Positions 1 through 5,760 are shown, numbered from the stretch's first letter. The stretch: DNA of 11,206 nt from AWTP1-13 sp035762425 (GCA_035762425.1 DASTOW010000408.1:1-11206); one strand, 5' to 3'. The notes: generated from the sequence alone by a model not told the origin. Program-made: numbers and translations.

Positions 1-1
1 C

Positions 2-643
2 GGCTGCTACGCCAGCCATCTCATGGCTGCTCACAAGATCGTGGCCGAGCAATTGCCGTTCGCCGTCGTGCTGGAGGACGATGCAGTCCTGGACGACGAC
101 TTCCCGGCAACCTGCGCCGATGCGATCCGCAATGCGCCGGAAGACTGGGACCTCATTCACCTGTCGGCAGCTTCATCCACCAAGCGCCCCATCGTCGCAG
201 TTGCCGATCTGCCGACAGGTCGAGCGCTGGTCCGATACCTCAAGTATCCGTGGACGGCGGCAGCTTACGTCATCTCCAACCGCGGCGCGCGCAAGTGCCT
301 AGCGCCGATAGCGCGTGTCCGCCCCATCGACTGGGTCAACAGTTATCCCTGGATGCAGGGGCTGAATGAGTTCGGCGTGCATCCGGCACCAGCCCGGCAG
401 AAACCGGACGTGGCATCCGAGATCGGCTTCTGTCGGGCCCACGAGCGCCGCGATTTCTCGCCTGGATTGCTGTCGATCCTTTACGGAGCCTGGTGGACGA
501 CGCGCCAGATCGGGCCCGGCACGTATCTGCGGGCGAAGGCGACGACCTGGTTCAATTCCCTGCGGCGACGCCTCGGGGCTAAGCCGCGCGTCGTCATGAT
601 CGCGCTCGCCAAGCCGCACCGCCGCGAGCACGCGCCGAACTGA
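2..643 (+). CDS. Glycosyltransferase family 25 protein (5' truncated by window edge)
   Basis: This is probably a glycosyltransferase of the GT25 / LPS-biosynthesis family, which transfers a sugar (often galactose) onto lipopolysaccharide or another glycan at the cytoplasmic side of the inner membrane. The frame is open to the left edge: before the first ATG (23) it already reads GCYASHL, matching the conserved GC-x-SH segment of GT25, so the true start lies outside the window and the ATG at 23 is internal. Further along are VVLEDDAVLDDDF (the acidic LEDD motif for metal and nucleotide-sugar binding, codons from about 71), AAYVISNRGARK, and IDWVNSYPW with a downstream PAPARQ segment, in the usual GT25 order. 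The last 55 or so residues are basic and not recognisable. It converges on the rhomboid gene. The family is fairly certain; the sugar and acceptor are unknown. Confidence 0.82.
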   Translation, partial: GCYASHLMAAHKIVAEQLPFAVVLEDDAVLDDDFPATCADAIRNAPEDWDLIHLSAASSTKRPIVAVADLPTGRALVRYLKYPWTAAAYVISNRGARKCLAPIARVRPIDWVNSYPWMQGLNEFGVHPAPARQKPDVASEIGFCRAHERRDFSPGLLSILYGAWWTTRQIGPGTYLRAKATTWFNSLRRRLGAKPRVVMIALAKPHRREHAPN

Positions 644-666
644 GGCTGCCGATCCGTCGTTGTTGA

Positions 667-686
667 TGGAAGTCCTTTGGCTTCCA
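667..686. terminator. Weak hairpin between convergent genes
   Basis: TGGAAG and CTTCCA form a 6-bp stem around an 8-base loop, 24 bp after the glycosyltransferase stop codon, in a 145-bp convergent intergenic region. There is no T-run on either side, so an intrinsic terminator is only a guess. Nothing else is recognisable between 644 and 788. Confidence 0.2.
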
Positions 687-788
687 ACGCGTCACTCTCA
701 CTCTATTCGCAAAAGGCAGAGCAGGGTTCACGCTTGGCCGCGCCCGACCGATCGAGGGCAAGGTCATTCCATGCGAAGCAATCCTGCT

Positions 789-1478
789 TTAGCGCCGACG
801 CGTGATCTCCCAGGGGCCGCCGTTGTAGAACATGGCCGATGCTGCGTGCGCGGGCTCCAGCAGGCGCAGCATGATGATGCCGGCGAGAAAGCCGCCGATG
901 TGCGCCCACCAGGCGATACCGCTGCCGCCATAGGGATTGAACAGCTCGCTCGCCCCCTGCAGCACCTGCATGAAGAACCAAAGACCCGCGAACACCATCG
1001 CTGGAATGTTGAAGAACAGCGGGATGATGACGATGATAAACAGCACGCGCACCCAGGCATAAGGAAAGCGTACCGCGTAGGCGGCGATCACGCCGGCAAT
1101 GGCGCCTGACGCGCCGAGCAGCGGGTAGGGCGAGCCGGCATTGGGAAGCGCATGCGCGAGGCTGGCGATCGCACCGCAGGCAAGGTACAGCACCAGGAAG
1201 CGGACGGGCCCAAGCCTATCTTCGAGCGCGGGCCCGAAGATGTAGAGCGTCCACAGGTTCAGGATGATGTGCAGGAAGCCGCCGTGCATGAAGGTGTTGG
1301 TCACGAACGGCGTCAGGTCGGTCGGACTGAGGCCCGTCTCCCACGCCCACGCCGGGCGGAAATAACGCGCCGGCACCAGCGCATGCTCGTAAATAAAGAG
1401 TTGCTCCGCCTGGGGCCCTAGCGAAAGCTGATACAGGAACACGGCAACGTTCACGGCGATGATCGCCATGACGATCAT
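789..1478 (-). CDS. Rhomboid family intramembrane serine protease
   Basis: Rhomboids are polytopic inner-membrane serine proteases that cut substrates within or next to transmembrane helices. From the ATG at 1478 (229 aa), the catalytic features are clear: HGGFLHIILNLW holds H70 and N74, equivalent to the GlpG His/Asn oxyanion residues; LLGASGAIAG holds the GASG nucleophile S124; WWAHIGGFLAG holds the catalytic H193. FGPALEDRLG after the first motif is also typical. About six hydrophobic helices are visible. Start choice is a problem: no Shine-Dalgarno precedes this ATG, while the open frame continues upstream to a stop at 1551-1553 and encodes LFPLRDNVIRTHPP, which resembles the usual N-terminus of this rhomboid group (PLRD-N). 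No ATG, GTG or TTG lies in that extension, but a CTG at 1520-1518 follows a GAGAG stretch. It is convergent with the GT25 gene and divergent from the DsbA-like gene. Substrate unknown. Confidence 0.93.
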   Translation of the reverse strand: MIVMAIIAVNVAVFLYQLSLGPQAEQLFIYEHALVPARYFRPAWAWETGLSPTDLTPFVTNTFMHGGFLHIILNLWTLYIFGPALEDRLGPVRFLVLYLACGAIASLAHALPNAGSPYPLLGASGAIAGVIAAYAVRFPYAWVRVLFIIVIIPLFFNIPAMVFAGLWFFMQVLQGASELFNPYGGSGIAWWAHIGGFLAGIIMLRLLEPAHAASAMFYNGGPWEITRRR

Positions 1479-1565
1479 CGGCGGATGCGTGCGGATGACG
1501 TTGTCGCGGAGGGGAAACAGGGGTGCTCTCGCCGGTTGCGCGGTGAATCCTTACGGCCTAAAGGT

Positions 1566-1595
1566 GGGAACTGGCGAACCGCGGCGCAAGTTCCC
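1566..1595. promoter_or_regulatory. 30-bp near-palindrome in the rhomboid/dsbA-like divergent promoter region
   Basis: GGGAACT (1566-1572) and AGTTCCC (1589-1595) are perfect inverted repeats. Inside them GCG/CGC also pair symmetrically about the same centre, giving the pattern GGGAACT-n-GCG...CGC-n-AGTTCCC. It lies 41 bp before the DsbA-like start codon and upstream of the rhomboid gene. It could be an operator for a dimeric regulator or a hairpin in the 5' leader; the sequence cannot decide between these. Confidence 0.4.
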
Positions 1596-1636
1596 CTGTC
1601 GGCCCTGCCCCATCTGCGCAATTTGGAGGCACAGCA

Positions 1637-2293
1637 ATGCCGGAGCGGAACCTCGTCTACTTTGCCGACCCGATGTGCTCGTGGTGCTACGGGTTCGGCC
1701 CCGTGATCGCTGCGCTCGCCGAACGGTTTGAGGACCGTATGCCGCTGCAAATGGTGATGGGTGGCCTGCGCGCCGGTAACACCGAGCCGATGACCGACAA
1801 GGACCGCGAGTACATCCGCGGTGCCTGGACGCGGGTCGGCGCCGCCACCGGCCAGCCGTTCGACATGTCGTTCTTCGACCGACCGAGCTTCACCTACGAC
1901 ACAGAGCCAGCCTGCCGCGCTGTGGTGGCGGTGCGTCGCCTGCGGCCCGACATGGCGCTTGCGCTGATGGCCCGCGTCAGCCGCGCCTTCTACGCCGAGA
2001 ACCGCGACATGACGTCGGCCGAAGAGATTGCCGGGGTGGCCGAGGAGGCAGGCTTCGACAAGGCGGAGTTCGCCGCCGCCTTCACCTCGCCCGAGACGCA
2101 GAACGAGACGTTCCGCGATTTCCTTTCCGCGCAGGAAATCGGCGTGCGCGGCTTTCCGACCCTGATTGCCGGCAACAATGAGGAAGGCTACGCGCTGCTC
2201 ACCAACGGTTACCAGCCGCTGGAGAACCTGCTCGATCCGCTCGAGCGTTGGTGGGCCTCCGGCGCGCCGGTGAAGGCCGAGCAGCAGGCGTAA
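1637..2293 (+). CDS. DsbA family protein (predicted thiol-disulfide oxidoreductase, CSWC motif)
   Basis: This 218-aa protein has the DsbA fold: a thioredoxin domain with an inserted helical domain, as in the FrnE / predicted protein-disulfide isomerase group. After a short first strand (LVYFADPMCSWCYGF) the redox motif CSWC occupies residues 14-17. The helical insert spans roughly residues 50-160, and the cis-proline loop GFPT is at 172-175 (P174), followed by a final strand and helix. No signal peptide is present, so a cytoplasmic location is likely, unlike periplasmic DsbA; it may act as an isomerase, a reductase or a stress-linked oxidoreductase. The start is well supported by GGAGG at 1624-1628, 8 bp before ATG. 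The gene stands alone, divergent from the rhomboid gene, and converges on the CitE-like gene across a palindromic repeat. The exact substrate is unknown. Confidence 0.9.
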   Translation: MPERNLVYFADPMCSWCYGFGPVIAALAERFEDRMPLQMVMGGLRAGNTEPMTDKDREYIRGAWTRVGAATGQPFDMSFFDRPSFTYDTEPACRAVVAVRRLRPDMALALMARVSRAFYAENRDMTSAEEIAGVAEEAGFDKAEFAAAFTSPETQNETFRDFLSAQEIGVRGFPTLIAGNNEEGYALLTNGYQPLENLLDPLERWWASGAPVKAEQQA

Positions 2294-2299
2294 GCGTTG

Positions 2300-2410
2300 C
2301 CTCTTCCCGCTCGTGCGTGGGGAGAGGGCTAGGGTCAGGGACAGACGCTTGCTCTCGGGTGGGTGTTGCTGCCCCTCACCCCGACCCTCTCCCCGCAGGC
2401 GACAAGAGGG
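2300..2410. repeat. Paired-hairpin intergenic palindromic repeat (REP-like)
   Basis: The left arm (2300-2340) and right arm (2372-2410) are imperfect inverted copies. GGGGAGAGGG with a following AGGGTCAGGG on the left is answered by CCCCTCACCCCGACCCTCTC on the right, across a 31-bp spacer. Each arm also folds on itself: CCTCTTCCC (2300-2308) with GGGGAGAGG (2319-2327), and CCCTCT with AGAGGG in the right arm. This composition is typical of dispersed palindromes in alphaproteobacterial genomes (recalled from general knowledge, not searched). It lies between convergent genes and may serve as a bidirectional transcription end. The right arm overlaps the last codons and stop of the CitE-like gene. 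Confidence 0.7.
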
Positions 2411-3281
2411 AGATGGATTTCACCCTGGCAAGCAGGCGCTCGGCGCGGATCACGTGCGGGCGGTCGACCATCTCGCCGTCCAGGGATAGAGCGCCGGCGT
2501 CGGGATTGTCGGCAAACAGGCGAATGATCGCCTGCGCGCGCGCGATCTCCTCAGGTGCCGGCGTGAATACCTCGTTGATCACCGCCACCTGGTCGGGATG
2601 GATCGCCATCTTGCCCGTGAACCCATCGCGCGCGGCCAGCCGCGCTTGTTCGCGCAGGCCGGCAAGATCGCTGAAATCCACGAACACGGTGTCGATCGGC
2701 TGCACGTTGGCGGCCACCGCCGTGACGAGCGCGAGGTCGCGAGCCAGGCGATAGGGCGACGTCCAGCGACCATCGGTCTCGCGCGTCGCCTCTGAGCCGA
2801 GCGCGGCCGACAGATCCTCCGGTCCCCAGGTCAGACCCGCAAGCCGCGCGCTCGAGGCGATGTAGGAGGGCATGGACAGCAGCGAGATCGGCACCTCGGT
2901 CGCGATGGCAATGATGCGCGTCGTACCGGCGGCGGCACCCGCCTGCTCCTCGGCGTGGTTGAGGGCGATCGACAGTGTGTGCACGTCCTCGCCGGAGCGT
3001 GGCTTCGGCAGCATAATGCCGTCGGGCCCGGCGGCGATCACTGCGGTCAGGTCGTCCTGCCAGTAGGCTGTGTCGAGGGCATTGATGCGCACGTAGAGGC
3101 ACGGGCGGCTCTCGCTAGCACGCGCGGTACGGATGTAGTCGGCCGCCATGGCGCGCGCGGCCGGCTTACGCGAACTGCTCACCGCGTCCTCGAGATCGAG
3201 GATCAGCGTGTCCGCGCCGCACGCTTGGCCCTTGGCCAGCTTACGTTCGCTGTCGGCGGGAACGAAGAGAAGCGAGCGCAT
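2376..3281 (-). CDS. HpcH/HpaI aldolase / citrate lyase beta-like CoA ester lyase
   Basis: This is a CitE-like TIM-barrel lyase of 301 aa that splits or forms a beta-hydroxyacyl-CoA such as malyl-, methylmalyl- or citramalyl-CoA, using Mg2+. Visible motifs are RSLLFVPAD at the N-terminus, LILDLEDAV (residues 27-34), VRIN with R65, IMLPK (89-93), the metal ligand E129 in IATEVP, LTWGPEDLSAALG with D156, and KMAIHPDQV (224-232). All core residues are present, so it should be active. It follows the MaoC gene by 3 bp, so the two are almost certainly translated from one mRNA. The pairing resembles itaconyl-CoA or mesaconyl-CoA hydratase plus citramalyl-CoA lyase (as with mycobacterial Rv2499c-Rv2498c); that role is inference. 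Oddity: residues 291-301 (SLLSPAGRGSG) are encoded by the right arm of the intergenic palindrome, so the natural end was probably near ERLLARVK. Confidence 0.9.
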   Translation of the reverse strand: MRSLLFVPADSERKLAKGQACGADTLILDLEDAVSSSRKPAARAMAADYIRTARASESRPCLYVRINALDTAYWQDDLTAVIAAGPDGIMLPKPRSGEDVHTLSIALNHAEEQAGAAAGTTRIIAIATEVPISLLSMPSYIASSARLAGLTWGPEDLSAALGSEATRETDGRWTSPYRLARDLALVTAVAANVQPIDTVFVDFSDLAGLREQARLAARDGFTGKMAIHPDQVAVINEVFTPAPEEIARAQAIIRLFADNPDAGALSLDGEMVDRPHVIRAERLLARVKSISLLSPAGRGSG

Positions 3282-3284
3282 GCG

Positions 3285-3740
3285 TCAGGCCTTTGGCTTC
3301 TTGCGCATCATGGCCTGCCGCCGGCACTCGGCGACCATCTCGCCGCGCTGGTTGTAGGCACGATGCAGGAACTCGACGATGCCGGCGTCCTGGCGCGATT
3401 GGCTCTCGCGCTTGGCCAGCACCTCGGTGGTCACACGCAGCGTGTCGCCGTGGAACACGGGCTTGGTGAACTTGACGTCGGTCATGCCAAGGTTGCCGAT
3501 GGTGGTGCCGAGCGTGGTGTCGCTGACCGAGACACCGATCATCAGTCCGAGGGTGAACAGGCTGTTGACCAGGGGCTTGCCCCACTCCGTCTCGGCCGCG
3601 AAGTGGTGGTCGATGTGGAGCGGCTGGGGATTGTGCGTGAGACAGGAGAACAGCGTGTTGTCCATCTCGGTCACCGTGCGTCGGATCGGATGCTCCACCA
3701 CGCGGCCGACGACGAAATCCTCCAGATATAGCCCCCCCAT
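3285..3740 (-). CDS. MaoC family dehydratase (single hot-dog domain)
   Basis: This 151-aa single hot-dog protein is of the MaoC / R-specific enoyl-CoA hydratase type and should add water to, or remove it from, a CoA thioester. The signature helix region reads FSCLTHNPQPLHIDHHFA (residues 31-48), with the conserved N37 and H42. The usual Gly-Asp pair before the Asn is absent, since the equivalent positions are T35 and H36. The hot-dog strands follow (GKPLVNSLFTLGLMIG, then VKFTKPVFHGDTLRVTTEVL). The start has GAGGG about 9 bp upstream. It lies 22 bp after parE and 3 bp before the CitE-like lyase; the pairing suggests it makes the hydroxyacyl-CoA that the lyase then splits. Mesaconyl-CoA hydratase of the ethylmalonyl-CoA pathway is about twice this length (two hot-dog repeats), so a different or dimeric enzyme such as an itaconyl-CoA hydratase is more likely. 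The substrate is inferred only. Confidence 0.87.
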   Translation of the reverse strand: MGGLYLEDFVVGRVVEHPIRRTVTEMDNTLFSCLTHNPQPLHIDHHFAAETEWGKPLVNSLFTLGLMIGVSVSDTTLGTTIGNLGMTDVKFTKPVFHGDTLRVTTEVLAKRESQSRQDAGIVEFLHRAYNQRGEMVAECRRQAMMRKKPKA

Positions 3741-3762
3741 GATGCGTTACCCTCGATGATCG

Positions 3763-4020
3763 TTATGCGAAAGATGCGGGCGTGACCTGGGGCCGGCCGT
3801 ACAGGACGCGCCCCAACTCAACCAGATCGCCCCGCAGGCGGCGACAGAAGATCAGGTATCTCCGCCACGGCATGCGGCGCCGATCAGGGGCCAAGTGCGA
3901 ACCGGCAGTGCCGAGGCGCGCAAACCCAGCCAGCTGCTCGATCGTGTCCTCGAAGGCCGCCATCACTCCGCGCTCGGCTGCTTGTGGATTGTGCTTTGCT
4001 ATTTGATCCCAGATCGCCAC
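3763..4020 (-). CDS. parE: ParE-like toxin (RelE/ParE superfamily), 5' end uncertain or frameshifted
   Basis: The body matches ParE toxins, which poison DNA gyrase: AIWDQIAKHNPQAAERGV (helix hairpin), IEQLAGFARLG, then WRRYLIFCRR and DLVELGRVLYGRPQ, corresponding to the usual R-x-LIF-YR and RVLHG-R-D strands. The start is the difficulty. parD ends with an ATGA overlap (ATG 4061-4059, TGA 4060-4058), the normal place for the toxin start. That ATG, however, reads only MRTIVA before a TAG at 4043-4041 and is one base out of frame with the ParE body. In the body frame, the first good start after parD is GTG at 4020, with GAGG about 9 bp upstream, giving 85 aa and losing the first beta strand. The body frame is also open upstream into parD. 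Either a 1-nt deletion has inactivated the toxin, or it starts unusually. Family identity is much surer than coordinates. Confidence 0.68.
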   Translation of the reverse strand: MAIWDQIAKHNPQAAERGVMAAFEDTIEQLAGFARLGTAGSHLAPDRRRMPWRRYLIFCRRLRGDLVELGRVLYGRPQVTPASFA

Positions 4021-4057
4021 GCTGTGTGCCTCGTACTGGGCTACGCGACGATCGTCC

Positions 4058-4315
4058 TCATGCGCCAGGCGACCGCCGCGTCTTGATCCTGTCAAGGACC
4101 TTGTCAAGGCCCTCGCCCCAGGGCGCGCCTGCCCTGCGCTCAAATGCTTGCAGGGCTTCGTCGATCAGCGGCTTTGCCCAACCGTCGTCGATCACATCCT
4201 GCGCCTGCAGACTGGCTGCGGTGCTCGCGATCGCCTCCTCGTGAGAGGCAAAGCGGCCGGCCGCAGCCTGGTCTCGCAGCCACTCTTCCTGGGCCGGCAG
4301 CAGCGAAATGTTCAT
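4058..4315 (-). CDS. parD: ParD-like antitoxin (ribbon-helix-helix / CopG type)
   Basis: This 85-aa protein is a type II antitoxin. The N-terminal ribbon-helix-helix reads MNISLLPAQEEWLRDQAAAG followed by RFASHEEAIASTAASLQ, closely matching the ParD pattern (MNISLP...V..Q...G.Y.S.SEV...AL). It would bind its own promoter as a dimer, while the charged C-terminal half (about residues 45-85) would wrap the toxin. I chose ATG at 4315 because AGAGGA lies 10 bp upstream; a TTG two codons earlier (4321) is possible but too close to the ribosome site. The gene lies 71 bp downstream of nadK and overlaps the expected parE start through ATGA. Autoregulation is family knowledge; no clear operator was found in the 71-bp gap. 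Confidence 0.85.
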   Translation of the reverse strand: MNISLLPAQEEWLRDQAAAGRFASHEEAIASTAASLQAQDVIDDGWAKPLIDEALQAFERRAGAPWGEGLDKVLDRIKTRRSPGA

Positions 4316-4386
4316 GCGCAAACGATCCTCTTTGCACGTGCCATCAGGCTAGCTGAGATCGCGCACCACTTCCAGGATATCGTGGA

Positions 4387-5169
4387 TCAGTAGCGGAACT
4401 GCTCGGACAGAATGCGCTCGTCCAGGCTGCGACCGGGATCGAACATGATGGACGGCGCGATGTCGGTCGCCTGCGCCACCTCTACGCGAGTTACCCAGCG
4501 CGTCTCGGTGTGATCGGCCACCGCGCTCACCGGACGCTTGTCGGGCTCCAGCACCTGGAACCGGAGCTTGGCCGTATTGGGCAGCAGCGCACCGCGCCAA
4601 CGCCGCGGGCGAAACACGCTGATCGGGGTCAATGCCAGCAACTGGGCGTTGATGGGCAGGATCGGGCCGGAAGCTGACAGGTTGTAGGCGGTCGACCCGG
4701 CCGGAGTAGCCACCAGCACGCCGTCGCACACCAGCTCCTCTAGCCGCACCGTACCGTCGACCGAGATGCGCATCTTGGCGGCCTGATGGGACTGGCGGAA
4801 CAGCGAAACCTCGTTGAAGGCGAGGCTCTTGTGAGCGATGCCGGCGCCGTCCACGGCGCTCATGGCAAGTGGGTGGATGATGCTGAGCTCGGCCCGGGCC
4901 AGCCGACCGGGCAGGTCCTCCTCGCCGTAGTCGTTCATCAGGAAGCCGAGCGAACCGCAGTTCATGCCGTAGATCGGCACCCCGCCCTGCAGATGCTTGT
5001 GCAGCGTCTGCAGCATCAGCCCGTCGCCACCGAGGGCGACGATGGCGTCCGCCGTCTCGGGATCGGCGTTGCCGTACAGCTCAACGAGGCGCTTCTTGGC
5101 CTGGCGCGCCGGCGCGGTGTGGCTGGCCACGAACGCGATGTTCTCGTATTTCCGTCTTGGGTTTGTCAT
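4387..5169 (-). CDS. nadK: NAD kinase
   Basis: NadK phosphorylates NAD+ to NADP+ in the cytoplasm with ATP or polyphosphate and is the sole route to NADP. The 260-aa length fits the shorter alphaproteobacterial type. Diagnostic motifs are VALGGDGLMLQTLH (GGDG at 47-50, catalytic D49), YGMNCGSLGFLMND (68-80), FNEVSLFR with N119/E120, CDGVLVATPAGSTAYNLSAS (148-167), and TPISVFRPRRWRGALLPN (181-198). All are intact. The start is the only ATG that keeps the expected N-terminus (KYENIAFVAS), though no good Shine-Dalgarno is visible. It is divergent from cutA across a 230-bp region with strong inverted repeats and leads a same-strand run into parD, parE, maoC and citE; shared transcription is possible but unproven. 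Confidence 0.96.
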   Translation of the reverse strand: MTNPRRKYENIAFVASHTAPARQAKKRLVELYGNADPETADAIVALGGDGLMLQTLHKHLQGGVPIYGMNCGSLGFLMNDYGEEDLPGRLARAELSIIHPLAMSAVDGAGIAHKSLAFNEVSLFRQSHQAAKMRISVDGTVRLEELVCDGVLVATPAGSTAYNLSASGPILPINAQLLALTPISVFRPRRWRGALLPNTAKLRFQVLEPDKRPVSAVADHTETRWVTRVEVAQATDIAPSIMFDPGRSLDERILSEQFRY

Positions 5170-5181
5170 AGTGCGGCCGTG

Positions 5182-5258
5182 CTAGTATCCCAATTCCGAA
5201 GTTCGCCCCGCTTCGCCGCTAGTGTTCGAGCGAACTTCGGAATCATAAGGCACACTAG
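5182..5258. repeat. Inverted-repeat element with perfect 14-bp stem (nadK/cutA intergenic)
   Basis: ATTCCGAAGTTCGC (5193-5206) is perfectly inverted as GCGAACTTCGGAAT (5230-5243) around a 23-base loop. The pairing continues imperfectly outward (CTAGTAT 5182-5188 against ACACTAG 5252-5258, 6 of 7), and the whole is bounded by CTAG at 5182-5185 and 5255-5258. The loop holds CTAGTGT (5219-5225), which matches ACACTAG perfectly and so could form a pseudoknot. A nested palindrome GTTCGAGCGAAC (5224-5235) competes with the main stem. It could be a small MITE-like insertion, an operator or a leader RNA structure. Confidence 0.6.
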
Positions 5259-5290
5259 AAGTATAGACGTGCCAGTGTGATCGAGATCGA

Positions 5291-5323
5291 GAAATTCGCC
5301 CAGACCCAAGCCGCGAACTCCGG
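5291..5323. repeat. Degenerate second copy of the nadK/cutA dyad
   Basis: AAATTCGCCC (5292-5301) matches the left arm of the 5193-5243 element at 9 of 10 positions (AAGTTCGCCC), and GCGAACTCCGG (5313-5323) matches the right arm at 10 of 11 (GCGAACTTCGG). The arms keep the same order and inverted relation but a shorter spacer. Two dyads side by side in a divergent promoter region favour a protein-binding role; a decayed duplicate insertion is the alternative. Confidence 0.35.
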
Positions 5324-5399
5324 CTAATTTGTCGATCATCGCACCGGCCGGTTCCCGGATGGTAGGCCCACGACCCCTGGTTGGCGGAGGCTCGCTCAG

Positions 5400-5735
5400 T
5401 TGCAGGACAACGACACGCCCGTTGTGATCTACGCGACGTTCCCCTCGGCCGCCGAGGCGGAGCGCATCGGCGGCGTGCTAGTGGAACGGGGGCTGGCGGC
5501 CTGTGTCAACATCTTCCCGCAGATGACGGCCATCTACATCTGGGAGGGCGCGCGCCAGCGCGACAGCGAAGTGGCGATGTTGATCAAAACGAGGGCAGGT
5601 CTCGCCGACAGCGTGGTGGCGGCAACCCGCAAGCTGCACCCCTACACCAACCCGGCGCTGCTGGTACTACCGATCGAAGGCGGCTCGGACAGCTTCCTGC
5701 GCTGGATCAGCGACCAGACGGCCAATCCGCGCTAA
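5400..5735 (+). CDS. cutA: Divalent-cation tolerance protein CutA
   Basis: CutA1 proteins are small trimeric cytoplasmic proteins of ferredoxin-like fold linked to divalent metal tolerance; their biochemical role is still unsettled. At 111 aa the length is normal. Motifs in order are VIYATFPSAAEAERI (9-23), GLAACVNIFPQMTAIYIWEG (31-50), EVAMLIKTRAG (57-67), and LHPYTNPALLVLPIEGG (79-95), then FLRWI. The start is TTG at 5400: GGCGGAGG ends 9 bp before it, which is the best ribosome site in the region, and the protein then begins only a few residues before the family's first strand. The gene stands alone, divergent from nadK, with no metal-transport neighbour. Confidence 0.95.
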   Translation: MQDNDTPVVIYATFPSAAEAERIGGVLVERGLAACVNIFPQMTAIYIWEGARQRDSEVAMLIKTRAGLADSVVAATRKLHPYTNPALLVLPIEGGSDSFLRWISDQTANPR

Positions 5736-5744
5736 TGCCGTGAT

Positions 5745-5760
5745 GGCGAAATTCGTCGCC
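5745..5760. terminator. Small hairpin downstream of cutA
   Basis: GGCGA and TCGCC form a 5-bp stem with a 6-base loop, 9 bp after the cutA stop. No T-run follows, so this is a weak candidate. The remaining intergenic sequence to 5894, between convergent cutA and the DUF4340 gene, holds nothing else I can recognise. Confidence 0.22.

Noticed and set aside
660..1109. 149-codon plus-strand frame opposite the rhomboid 3' end
   Set aside because: Charged, unpatterned translation opposite conserved rhomboid catalytic motifs.
2955..3731. 258-codon plus-strand frame opposite citE and maoC
   Set aside because: Covers two well-identified genes on the other strand and has no motif of its own.
4021..4143. 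Longer parE frame starting inside parD
   Set aside because: It would overlap parD by 86 bp, and its first 30 or so residues are Arg-rich and unlike ParE; kept only as a possibility.
5201..5235. SOS (LexA) box in the nadK/cutA region because of repeated GTTC
   Set aside because: The alphaproteobacterial box needs GTTC-N7-GTTC; the spacing and second half-site do not fit.
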